From: Intestinibacter sp.
GTDB taxonomy: Bacteria; Bacillota; Clostridia; Peptostreptococcales; Peptostreptococcaceae
DNA length: 19,413 nt
Direction of reading: 5' to 3'
Assembly: GCF_022780145.1 (NCBI RefSeq)
Contig: NZ_JALEXO010000062.1
Location: forward strand, 1-19,413
Shown here: piece after piece, positions 6,683-14,823 of the stretch
How positions within the stretch are numbered: position 1 is the first letter of the stretch
Layout of the letters: the number at the start of each line of letters is the position of its first letter
The notes under the pieces: model-generated
The model's input: the letters and a program-made list of their open reading frames with translations, nothing else
What the model was told of the DNA's origin: nothing
The model's database searches: none
Position numbers and translations under genes: made by a program

Positions 6683-9600
6683 TTAGTTAAACTTGCTGTT
6701 TATATTTTTTATCATTTTATTTATGCTGTTCATTTTTTCTTGAATTTCTGATTGCAATTTTTCTGTTTTAAATATTTTATGTCTTAAAATATCATTTAGC
6801 TTATCGAATTTAGATGAATATTCATCGTATAAATCGCTAAAATCTATATTTTCTTTTTCTAGACAATTATAAAACTCCTTAAGCTGCTTTTCATAAGATA
6901 AGCTATCTATATACAAGTACATAATAGCAAATTTCGAAAACTCATAGGCTTTTTGATAATATCCTTGAGCCAACTTGTATTCGCCTATTTCAAATAACTT
7001 ATCTCCTCTCTCTTCGTAATTGCCATCCTCTTCAAATAAGTCACATAAATCCGCCAATTTATTTGAATTCGGCTCTACACTTCTAATGAAGTAATTTTTA
7101 GCCACTGAATATTTTTCATCATTGAAGAACTTCATACCTAGATTAAATAAATCTATACTGTCTCCAACTATCTCTCCTAAATTCAAATCCTTAAAACAAC
7201 TTATGCTTTCAATATATTTCAAGTCATCGCCTAGCTTTTCTTTGATTTCATTTAGTATTTGCGTTTCTTTTTCTTCTATTAAAACTAAGTTGTAGTTAGC
7301 TCTAGTTATCGAAACATAAAATCTATTGAAATAATAGCTGTAGTGACCTTCCTTTATATCTTCCTTTTTATATATTTCTTCGTAAATATCAGCGTAATCA
7401 GATAGTATATTATAAGCTATTATATTGTCGAATTCCTTACCCTTAAACTCTGATATTGTAAACGCACTTTTGCAGTCGTATTTTTCCTTTAGGTATTCCT
7501 TGCGTTCATCATCAGATACTATAAGTGCAACCTTTGCAGAAGCATCTATTTCTCTAAATACGATTTTTAGATTATTCTCTGTAGCTTTGAGCTGTTCTAT
7601 TATTCCAGATTTATTGTTTTTAGTAACTTCATCTTGTCTATCTTCTTCTTTTCTCGCAGGAAGTTTTTCGTTGATGATTCCATTTACTATATTATTCATC
7701 TTCATTATATTTATGGAATTTCTGAAGTTTTCGTTAAGTCTTTGCACCTCGTATTTATATCCATATAGATAAAATAGCTTTGTAAGTCTACCTATTTTAA
7801 AGAAAGTAGGATTGATAATTTGATTTGGATCTCCGGCTAATAAAATCTTTCTAGTTTTATTTTTGCCGTAAATTTCTTGTTCTTTAGCCAATAAAAACAA
7901 CATATATATTTGAACCTCTGTAAAATCTTGAACCTCGTCTATTACTACGTATTCGTAGCTTATAGATTTTTCTTGTATTAAACTCTGTAATTCAAATGCT
8001 ATATCATTTATATCGTAATATCCATTTTCAACTAGCCAATCATTGTATTTCTCAGTTATAGAGTAAATAGCCTCTCTATCATCTTCAGAGAAGATTTTAT
8101 AGTCCTCTACTATTTTTTTACTTCTTTTTATGTAATATTCTGATTTTACTATGTTAGATTCCTTCCTATCCCAATCGACATACATAGAGCCCTTTAGTAT
8201 TCCGAATATTTCACTGTATATAATATTTTTTTCATTTTCGTATTTTTTGATAAATTTTAAAATATTATTGTCCCTAGAAGTTCTATACAACCAGTTTAAA
8301 AACTTTGTAAAGCTTTTATCGTAGGAATTTTGAGTTATTATTTTCGATCTGTCTATTTTTTTGTTGTTGTATTTATAATTAATTTCTGTACATATATCCT
8401 CAAACGTTCTTATGTCTACATATTCATTTAACTCATAGTAACTCTCCATGACCTTTGATTTTACATATTCCTTTAGGTTGTTAGAAAAAGTAACGTATAG
8501 TATTTTATCTGTTGTACCGTTGTTTTTGATTTTTTCTACCATATCTGGAATTAAACTTATAGTCGATAATGTTTTACCACTTCCAGCGATTCCAGATAAT
8601 ATAAATGGCTCTGATTTTTGTATAAATGAATTTATATTTTTTGCCTGCTCCTTAGTCAATACCTCTTGATATATGATTTCTTTGTCGTTGAAGTTCATAG
8701 ATCTAAATGTCATATTATTTTCTTGCATATTGTTGTCAGAGGCAACTGTTCTAAGCATTGTCTTCTTACCTTTATTTTTATTTAAGCTTTTAAATTTATC
8801 TTCTTTATAGAAATTACTGTTGATTTTTTTTGATACCTTTAGAGCTTCTCTCTCTTGGTCGTTGTGTTTTGCTATTGAAAATAATATAATGCCTTGTTTA
8901 TCCTTATTATCGCTATTAATATATCTTTCAAAATCAAACTCATTTTTCTTTGCGTAATCCTCTACAAAACAGGCTATTATTCTATCGCTGTCGTTTACCT
9001 TATTATTAAAATCGAATCCATAGATTTTATTATTTACACCTTCGTATTTTTTAAAACCTAGACTCTTGAAATTTAAAGCTCCATTTGTTGAATTTAGACA
9101 TTTATCAATTTTAACTATTAATTTTTTCAAATCACTTTCTAGATTTTTATCAGTAACCTGTTTAAATATAGTTTGCTCTAAAAATACATTTATATTTAAG
9201 TCATCACTAAACAAGATATCATCTTCTAGCTCAATGTCATCTTCTACCTCTGCTATCACATCAGTATCGTAATCATCTTCTCGCATTTCGTCCATCTTAT
9301 CTAGACTTATATCGTACTCTGTATCTATAGATTCATCAAATTCTTGGTCTATCTCTTCTTCATCGTATTCTATACAACTTTCTTCTATATAATCGTCTTT
9401 GGCATCATTATTTTTACGGCTTATTTCATTGCATTGTGCTAGATAAAATTTAGCATCCTCGTTATCTATACTCGCCAGCTCATTATATAATTTAAAAGCC
9501 TCTTCCTTATCTACATCTGTCCCTATACCATTTTCATAACACTGAGCTAGTTTAAAAGTTCCATCCTCATGATCCATGTAGTATAGTTCTTCATATATTG

Positions 9601-10465
9601 AAAAAGCCTTTTTATAATCTACATTTGTTCCAATTCCTTCTTCGTAGCAATGTCCCACTAAATACTTAGCGTCTTCATTTCCATTGCTCATGGCTTTTTT
9701 ATATCTGTTAAATGCTTTTTTGTAATCCTGTTTTACTCCTATCCCATTTTCATAGCAATAGGCTACTCTAAGCTGTCCCTTATCATATCCTTTATTAGCA
9801 CAATTTTTATAACAATCAAATGCTTTTTCAAGATCTATATCTGTTCCTATGCCCTGTTCATAGTAAACACCTAGACAATACTCTATACTGGGATTATTTT
9901 TATCCTCTATTGATTTTGCTATATTAAAGGCTTTTTCTTCATCTACATCTGTTCCTATCCCTTGTTCATAGCAAATAGCAAGACAAAGATTCGATTCTAT
10001 ATGACCTTGTTCTGCTGCTTTTTTATACCATTCAAAGGCTTTTTCTTGACTTTCGTCTGTTCCCAGGCCATTCATGTAGAAATTCGCTAAATTATATTGT
10101 GCTTCAGATAATCCATTTTCTGCCGCTTTTTTATACCATTTAAATGCTTTTTTATTATTTTCCTCGTTATCACTTTCCTTATCTAAAATAAAATAATAAT
10201 TTCCCAAACAAAATTGTGATTCTACATCGCCTTCTTCTGCTTGTTTTTCTAATTCTAAAACTGTTAATTTCTTCATTTTTTTATTTGCAATTTTAAAATC
10301 CTTTTCATTTTTTAATTCTTTTCTTATATCTTTATTCTCTGGCTTTGAAGTCATTTTTAACACTTGCTCTTTAAATAGCTCTTCAAACCTTTTCATTTTA
10401 ATTTTAAAGTCTGTCGTTATACTAAAAAACAACTCCATAGTCGAAGCTTCTCTAAAATCATTCAT
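6683..10465 (-). CDS. Sel1-repeat / RelE-like / UvrD-family SF1 helicase fusion
   Basis: The protein has 1260 residues in five parts. (1) About 70-348: seven full Sel1 repeats and a partial one (for example CYEQGIGTD). (2) About 351-422: a very acidic linker. (3) About 428-545: a segment resembling a RelE/ParE toxin fold, ending in IILFSIAKHNDQERE, like the N-terminal domains of some actinobacterial UvrD-type helicases. (4) About 600-1070: a complete SF1 helicase, with Q-motif region TKEQ, Walker A GIAGSGKT (625-632), motif II DEVQD (843-847), motif III GDPNQ (878-882), motif IV NENFR (911-915), motif V near FKGKEFDNI and motif VI VSITRA (1051-1056). (5) A tail with TPR-like helices and a C-terminal coiled coil. 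No nuclease motif is visible. ATP-driven 3'-5' DNA unwinding is expected for the family. AAGGAGAG lies 6 nt before the ATG. The coiled-coil/Sel1 gene follows 17 nt later. Motifs are seen; the RelE-like call is inference. Confidence 0.9.
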   Translation of the reverse strand: MNDFREASTMELFFSITTDFKIKMKRFEELFKEQVLKMTSKPENKDIRKELKNEKDFKIANKKMKKLTVLELEKQAEEGDVESQFCLGNYYFILDKESDNEENNKKAFKWYKKAAENGLSEAQYNLANFYMNGLGTDESQEKAFEWYKKAAEQGHIESNLCLAICYEQGIGTDVDEEKAFNIAKSIEDKNNPSIEYCLGVYYEQGIGTDIDLEKAFDCYKNCANKGYDKGQLRVAYCYENGIGVKQDYKKAFNRYKKAMSNGNEDAKYLVGHCYEEGIGTNVDYKKAFSIYEELYYMDHEDGTFKLAQCYENGIGTDVDKEEAFKLYNELASIDNEDAKFYLAQCNEISRKNNDAKDDYIEESCIEYDEEEIDQEFDESIDTEYDISLDKMDEMREDDYDTDVIAEVEDDIELEDDILFSDDLNINVFLEQTIFKQVTDKNLESDLKKLIVKIDKCLNSTNGALNFKSLGFKKYEGVNNKIYGFDFNNKVNDSDRIIACFVEDYAKKNEFDFERYINSDNKDKQGIILFSIAKHNDQEREALKVSKKINSNFYKEDKFKSLNKNKGKKTMLRTVASDNNMQENNMTFRSMNFNDKEIIYQEVLTKEQAKNINSFIQKSEPFILSGIAGSGKTLSTISLIPDMVEKIKNNGTTDKILYVTFSNNLKEYVKSKVMESYYELNEYVDIRTFEDICTEINYKYNNKKIDRSKIITQNSYDKSFTKFLNWLYRTSRDNNILKFIKKYENEKNIIYSEIFGILKGSMYVDWDRKESNIVKSEYYIKRSKKIVEDYKIFSEDDREAIYSITEKYNDWLVENGYYDINDIAFELQSLIQEKSISYEYVVIDEVQDFTEVQIYMLFLLAKEQEIYGKNKTRKILLAGDPNQIINPTFFKIGRLTKLFYLYGYKYEVQRLNENFRNSINIMKMNNIVNGIINEKLPARKEEDRQDEVTKNNKSGIIEQLKATENNLKIVFREIDASAKVALIVSDDERKEYLKEKYDCKSAFTISEFKGKEFDNIIAYNILSDYADIYEEIYKKEDIKEGHYSYYFNRFYVSITRANYNLVLIEEKETQILNEIKEKLGDDLKYIESISCFKDLNLGEIVGDSIDLFNLGMKFFNDEKYSVAKNYFIRSVEPNSNKLADLCDLFEEDGNYEERGDKLFEIGEYKLAQGYYQKAYEFSKFAIMYLYIDSLSYEKQLKEFYNCLEKENIDFSDLYDEYSSKFDKLNDILRHKIFKTEKLQSEIQEKMNSINKMIKNINSKFN

Positions 10466-10488
10466 AGGCGCTCTCCTTAAAAATTTCT

Positions 10489-10516
10489 ATATTATAAGTA
10501 TAATAAATTAAGTCAA
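10489..10516 (-). promoter_or_regulatory. Probable promoter of the helicase operon
   Basis: On the minus strand TTGACT (10516 down to 10511) is followed after 16 nt by TAATAT (10494 down to 10489). A shifted reading, TTTTGA-16-TATAAT, overlaps it. Either pair fits a housekeeping sigma factor and places the transcript start about 20 nt before the helicase ATG. The same 107-nt divergent region must also carry the plus-strand promoter of the cysteine-rich gene, for which a TATAAT at 10522-10527 is the only visible element. Confidence 0.5.
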
Positions 10517-10572
10517 AATAGTATAATAAAATTATCTCATATTAAATTATAAATTTTGGAGGAAAGATTAAA

Positions 10573-10833
10573 TTGAGTTACAGATTTTTTAATAATAATA
10601 AGTGTGAGTATTTTCCATGTCATAAAACAAATGACCCAGAAAATTTTAACTGTTTATTCTGCTATTGTCCTTTATATGCTTTGAAAGATAAATGTGGTGG
10701 TAATTTTAGATACACAGAAAAAGGTATAAAAGATTGTACAAATTGCACTCTTCCACATAAAAGGGATAATTACGATTATATCATCGGAAAATTTCAAGAT
10801 ATTGTAGAAATAACAAAACTAGATAATGAATAA
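10573..10833 (+). CDS. Cysteine-rich small domain protein (putative Zn-binding)
   Basis: An 86-residue protein with eight cysteines (11, 16, 27, 30, 32, 41, 55, 58) and two nearby histidines (17, 62), grouped as CEYFPCH, CLFCYCP and CTNC. This matches the cysteine-rich small domain family (Pfam PF04071, COG2158), presumed to bind zinc; some members are found near cobalamin genes, but none is seen here. The start is TTG with GGAGG 10 nt upstream. The gene stands alone, divergent from the helicase operon and closed by a strong terminator. The exact metal and partner are unknown. Confidence 0.88.
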   Translation: MSYRFFNNNKCEYFPCHKTNDPENFNCLFCYCPLYALKDKCGGNFRYTEKGIKDCTNCTLPHKRDNYDYIIGKFQDIVEITKLDNE

Positions 10834-10879
10834 AAAAATATGAGTTAGATGGATTTGCACCTTCTAACTCATATTTTTT
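10833..10879 (+). terminator. Strong, probably bidirectional terminator
   Basis: A perfect 17-bp stem (10833-10849 with 10863-10879) has A6 at its left foot and T6 at its right foot, so it can end transcription from the cysteine-rich gene on the plus strand and from the DUF1461 gene on the minus strand. It overlaps the last base of the stop codon of the cysteine-rich gene. The 75 nt between it and 10955 contain no other convincing hairpin. Confidence 0.9.
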
Positions 10880-10954
10880 CGTCTCATAGTTTTTGTTTCA
10901 GTCTTAACTTGATAAATCAATCATATCATTTATTTTATTTCGTTTCAATCTTTT

Positions 10955-11593
10955 TTAATTTTGGAAATTTATTTTTTTCAATAATCTATATAACAATTGT
11001 AGTATTATACTCACAATCAACATAATAATTAAAATTGTAATTCCCATATGCATAAAAAATTCTTCTGGCAACATATTAATAACTGGATCTAGCTGTGGAT
11101 CGAAAATCCAATAATCATTGCTAAACATTATTTTATGAAATAATATAAAACAAGCATTAAAATTTATAGCTATTGGAATCGCCAGCAGCACTGGCAGTAT
11201 TATTATTAATATCGATGAATTTCTTAAAAATTTAAAATCTCTTTTTCTAATCTGTAAAATACCTCCTATAATAGCTATCACTCCACAAATTATAGTAAGT
11301 AATTTTACATTTTGAAATATATCTCTAACCTCTTCAAAGTGAATTTTTCCAGGCTTAGACGAAGTAAGAGTTGGTAATTTAAATTCGCCTACATTTGAGC
11401 TTAAATTATAGTCGATTAAATAATCGTAGTTTTCTATAATTTCCTCCCTTGATAATCCACTCATAGACTCTATATTTAGTTTATCTATATCATTATAGTA
11501 AATATCTCTTATATTTAGAGTTATAATAACTGATGCTCCTATCATCGCCAACGCTAAGCATAGAGATACAACAATGTTTGATAACTTATTCAA
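10955..11593 (-). CDS. DUF1461 (TIGR01906) integral membrane protein
   Basis: The protein has 212 residues and four hydrophobic helices: about 8-27, 97-112, 126-147 and 184-206. The segment after the first helix contains NYDYLIDYNLS. The region FHKIMFSNDYWIFDP followed by VINMLPEEFF (about 151-179) is the hallmark of the DUF1461/TIGR01906 family of integral membrane proteins, whose function is unknown. The start is TTG: the codons just upstream are in-frame stops, and AAGGGGG lies about 10 nt before it. It sits 53 nt after the ABC-F gene on the same strand and may be cotranscribed with it. Transcription probably ends at the bidirectional terminator beyond 10879. Confidence 0.85.
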   Translation of the reverse strand: MNKLSNIVVSLCLALAMIGASVIITLNIRDIYYNDIDKLNIESMSGLSREEIIENYDYLIDYNLSSNVGEFKLPTLTSSKPGKIHFEEVRDIFQNVKLLTIICGVIAIIGGILQIRKRDFKFLRNSSILIIILPVLLAIPIAINFNACFILFHKIMFSNDYWIFDPQLDPVINMLPEEFFMHMGITILIIMLIVSIILQLLYRLLKKINFQN

Positions 11594-11646
11594 TAGTTAT
11601 CATCCCCCTTCAGTTTACTCATTTTTCGATGTAAGTATCACTGATA

Positions 11647-13197
11647 TTAAACTATTTTTGTAGTAAAATCTTCTATATTCCAAACATCATCTACTATATC
11701 TCCGTAGAATTCAGGCTCATGGCAAACTAAAAGCACAGTTCCTTTAAATTCCTTGATAGCATTCTTTAATTCGTCCTTTGCTTCCACATCTAAGTGGTTT
11801 GTAGGTTCGTCTAGCACTAAGAAATTTATGTCCTTTAGCATTAATTTACATAATCTAACCTTAGCTGCTTCTCCCCCACTTAGAACTCTAACTTGGCTTG
11901 TTATATGTTCGTTAGTAAGTCCACATTTAGCTAAAGCTTGTCTAACTTCGTAGTTAGTCAAGGCTGGATATTCTTGCCATACATCTTCTAGAGCTGTATT
12001 GTAATTTTCCATAGAGCTTTCTTGTTCAAAATATCCAACCTCTAAATAATCTCCTAGCTCAACTTCTCCTTCAAATGGCTTTATAATTCCAAGTAAAGTC
12101 TTTAAAAGTGTTGATTTTCCTATACCATTCATACCTTTTAGAGCTATCTTTTGTCCTCTTTCTAGTTGGAAGTTTAGAGGCTTAGTTAGAGGCTCGTTAT
12201 ATCCTAATACTAAGTCCTTTGTTTCAAATATTATTCTAGCTGCAGCTCTTGCATTTCTAAATGCAAATTGAGGTTTTATTTTTTCTTTTGGTCTTTCTAA
12301 GATTTCCATCTTATCAAGTATTTTTTGTCTTGAGTTCGCCATACCTCTAGTTGCAACCCTTGCTTTATTTCTAGCTACGAAATCTTCAAGCTTCTTTCTC
12401 TCTTCAACTTGTTTTTCGTAAGCACTTTCTTCTTGTCTTTTCTTGATATCTCTAAGTCTTACAAATTCGTCGTAATTTCCTTTATATCTTGTAAGAGTAG
12501 CATTTTCTATATGGTAGATTACGTTACATGTATTGTTTATAAAATCAACATCATGCGATACAAGAATAAAGCTGTTTTCGTATTCTTGTAAATATTTTGT
12601 AAGCCATACTATATGCTCCTCGTCTAGGTAGTTTGTAGGTTCGTCAAGTATTAGTATTGTTGGACTTTCTAATAATAATTTAGTAAGAAGTACCTTTGTT
12701 CTTTGACCACCACTTAAATCAGTTACATCTCTATCAAGTCCTATTTCGCCTAATCCTAAACCATTTGCTACCTCTTGAATCTTGGCATCTATTATATAAA
12801 ATCCGCTGTTTTCAAGTATTGTTTGTATTTCTGCTGTTTCTTCAAGAAGCTTGCTCATTTGATCCTCGTCCGCATCTGCCATTTGATCGTACATTTTTAG
12901 CATTTCTTGTTCTAAATCAAACATATGCTTGAAGGCATCTCTAAGTACGTCCTTTATAGTCATACCCTTTTGCAAAACCGCATGTTGATCTAAATATCCT
13001 ACTGTCGCTCTTGATGACCATTTGATATTACCTGCATCTGGCATTAATTTTTTTGTTATTATATTTAAGAAACTAGATTTTCCTTCTCCATTGGCACCTA
13101 CAAGGGCTATATGCTCTCCCTTTTTAAGTCTGAAAGAAACATTTTCTAGTATTGTTCTCGCTCCGAAACCATGACTAACATTTTCTACTACTAGCAT
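11647..13197 (-). CDS. yfmM: ABC-F family ATPase, YfmM type
   Basis: A 516-residue soluble protein with two ABC ATPase domains and no membrane segments. Domain 1 has Walker A GANGEGKS (34-41), signature LSGGQ (161-165), Walker B ILILDEP (181-187) and H-loop His215. A charged linker (about 230-322) follows. Domain 2 has Walker A GMNGIGKS (355-362), signature LSGGE (439-443), Walker B VLDEP (461-465) and His493. ABC-F proteins act on the ribosomal E site, either in translation factor roles or in antibiotic resistance. Length and sequence closely resemble my memory of Bacillus subtilis YfmM (518 residues), whose role is uncertain. The linker is not obviously of the long antibiotic-resistance type, so resistance is not claimed. 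AGAGGTGA precedes the ATG. It lies 43 nt after the phospholipase-like gene. Confidence 0.93.
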   Translation of the reverse strand: MLVVENVSHGFGARTILENVSFRLKKGEHIALVGANGEGKSSFLNIITKKLMPDAGNIKWSSRATVGYLDQHAVLQKGMTIKDVLRDAFKHMFDLEQEMLKMYDQMADADEDQMSKLLEETAEIQTILENSGFYIIDAKIQEVANGLGLGEIGLDRDVTDLSGGQRTKVLLTKLLLESPTILILDEPTNYLDEEHIVWLTKYLQEYENSFILVSHDVDFINNTCNVIYHIENATLTRYKGNYDEFVRLRDIKKRQEESAYEKQVEERKKLEDFVARNKARVATRGMANSRQKILDKMEILERPKEKIKPQFAFRNARAAARIIFETKDLVLGYNEPLTKPLNFQLERGQKIALKGMNGIGKSTLLKTLLGIIKPFEGEVELGDYLEVGYFEQESSMENYNTALEDVWQEYPALTNYEVRQALAKCGLTNEHITSQVRVLSGGEAAKVRLCKLMLKDINFLVLDEPTNHLDVEAKDELKNAIKEFKGTVLLVCHEPEFYGDIVDDVWNIEDFTTKIV

Positions 13198-13240
13198 CTA
13201 TTCACCTCTCATAAAATTTTATTTGTTCATATCTATACTA

Positions 13241-13963
13241 TTATATTTGATTTTTGGGGTTTTGCATATATGTATTTTTAAAATACAAAATCATAAACCC
13301 AGCTGTCGTTCTCTGTGATAATTTCAAGGATTTTTCTGCAATTAAATAAAATTTTATGTTTAGATTTTTTATGTTTTTATACATATGAGCGGTCTTGATA
13401 GCATTTAAAGAATTAAACTTTATATAGCTCTCTATATTATCAAAAAAAATCGGTTCATCATATGTTTTAAATCTATTTATTTTTAAATAATTCTGTTTTA
13501 CATAGTTCTCAAACTGCATATGGTTATTCAACAAATATCCCATAGCATGCTGTGGTACATTTACATCTTGTATCAAATGACAAACTGCTCCTAAGTAAAA
13601 CATAGCTAGCTCCATGTTATTTTCATAAAAATAAGCTGTAGAGTATTTATAATATTTTATAGCCAAAGTAAGAGCATTATCCTCCATACCTGGAAGCCCC
13701 TTATTAGTATTTGCATTAAAAAAATGGCAATAAGATTTTAAGTCTTGATCAGCCCATACAATACCTTGATTTATTATGTTTGTATATTTATAAAAAAATT
13801 CGTAGACCTCATAATATTCATTGAACCATAGACTATTCATAGCATTTTCTTGTATAAATAAATGTACTCTGCAATCTGGCTTTAAAAATTTATTTTTAAT
13901 CGGTCCTATAATATTAAATGTTTTCTCTAAAGCCCTATTACTTTTCCCCCATATTTTTGTCAT
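13241..13963 (-). CDS. Zinc-dependent phospholipase C-like protein, no signal peptide
   Basis: A 240-residue protein of the bacterial zinc-dependent phospholipase C (alpha-toxin/PC-PLC) fold. Likely zinc ligands, by alignment with my recollection of alpha-toxin, are His34, Asp72 or Asp74, His80, His129, Asp133, His139, His148 and Glu152. The core FYLGAVCHLIQDVNVPQH matches the alpha-toxin region around His126-Asp130-His136 with identical spacing. Two things are odd. There is no signal peptide, and the Trp that forms the mature N-terminus in secreted relatives is at residue 5 (after MTKI). There is also no C-terminal C2-like domain. AAGGTGAT lies about 6 nt before the ATG, directly after the amidase stop, so the two genes are coupled. 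The substrate may be a phospholipid, but activity in the cytoplasm or mother cell is unproven. Confidence 0.85.
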   Translation of the reverse strand: MTKIWGKSNRALEKTFNIIGPIKNKFLKPDCRVHLFIQENAMNSLWFNEYYEVYEFFYKYTNIINQGIVWADQDLKSYCHFFNANTNKGLPGMEDNALTLAIKYYKYSTAYFYENNMELAMFYLGAVCHLIQDVNVPQHAMGYLLNNHMQFENYVKQNYLKINRFKTYDEPIFFDNIESYIKFNSLNAIKTAHMYKNIKNLNIKFYLIAEKSLKLSQRTTAGFMILYFKNTYMQNPKNQI

Positions 13964-13972
13964 GATATCACC

Positions 13973-14734
13973 TTATTTTTTATTTTTAAAATATTGATCT
14001 AATCCATCTGCAATACACTTCATCATTTTTTCTTGGTATTGTGGACTAGCCATGTTTTGATCTTCTGTGTAATTACTCATAAATCCCATTTCAACTAAGA
14101 CAACAGGAACCTTAGACCAGTTAAATCCAGTCAAATCACTTCTCTCGAATATTCCATTTACTTTAAATCCGTTATTTTTCATATTCTCATTTACGTACTT
14201 AGCACACTCAGAGCTATCACTAAAAATGCCTGAAGTATACTGACCATCCTTTGAAGGTATCAAGATACAAGCTCCTGTAACTCCTGAATCATTAGAACCA
14301 TCAGCATGAATTCTAACCACCATATCAGCATTATTTTCATTGGCAAATATTGCCCTCTCCATATTGCTGATATTTACATCATGACTCTCTCTAGTCATCA
14401 AAACTTTATATCCTCTGCTTTCTAATATATGCTTTAATTTTAAAGATGCCTCTAAATTTAATTCGTATTCTGGCTTTTTGGTAGCTATTCCTGCTGTTCC
14501 AGATGATACTCTTGCTTTATATGAACCTGAATCCGGTGCCATTTGCTCTGTATCTGAGTCACCCTTTAATTGATGACCTGGATCTATACAAATAGTGTAT
14601 TTTTCATTTTGTTTTATAGTTACTGTATTTAAGTTTGAAACAAAATTCACTAAATTTTTAGTTTGATTTGATTTTGCAATTATTATAATTCCAGCTATTA
14701 ATATAAAAACAATTAAAAATTTATATTTTCTCAT
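13973..14734 (-). CDS. N-acetylmuramoyl-L-alanine amidase (amidase_3), membrane-anchored
   Basis: This 253-residue enzyme should cleave the bond between N-acetylmuramic acid and L-alanine in peptidoglycan outside the membrane. An N-terminal hydrophobic helix (about 5-20) acts as a signal anchor or uncleaved signal. The amidase_3 catalytic domain (about 45-250) shows zinc ligands His54 (IDPGHQ), Glu89 (EYELNL) and His143 (RIHADG), and catalytic Glu215 (VEMGFMSN). There are no wall-binding repeats. The architecture resembles CwlD-type sporulation amidases, but I cannot assign it to CwlD itself. GGAG lies about 7 nt before the ATG. The gene is divergent from the small protein gene at 14824 and is followed after 9 nt by the phospholipase-like gene. 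No sporulation-type -10 box is obvious on its side of the divergent region. Confidence 0.93.
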   Translation of the reverse strand: MRKYKFLIVFILIAGIIIIAKSNQTKNLVNFVSNLNTVTIKQNEKYTICIDPGHQLKGDSDTEQMAPDSGSYKARVSSGTAGIATKKPEYELNLEASLKLKHILESRGYKVLMTRESHDVNISNMERAIFANENNADMVVRIHADGSNDSGVTGACILIPSKDGQYTSGIFSDSSECAKYVNENMKNNGFKVNGIFERSDLTGFNWSKVPVVLVEMGFMSNYTEDQNMASPQYQEKMMKCIADGLDQYFKNKK

Positions 14735-14823
14735 ACGACACTCCTCGATATTTTAATTTTCATTTAACTATTTAATTTCTCATATATATTTATATACATA
14801 AAATTTTATAGAGGTGATAACTC

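Noticed and set aside
11647..13197. ABC-F gene as an antibiotic-resistance determinant
   Set aside because: Sequence fits the YfmM type and lacks a clearly extended linker; nothing here shows ribosome protection.
13973..14734. Assignment of the amidase as CwlD
   Set aside because: Domain layout fits, but other amidase_3 proteins share it and the context is not that of the cwlD locus I recall in clostridia.
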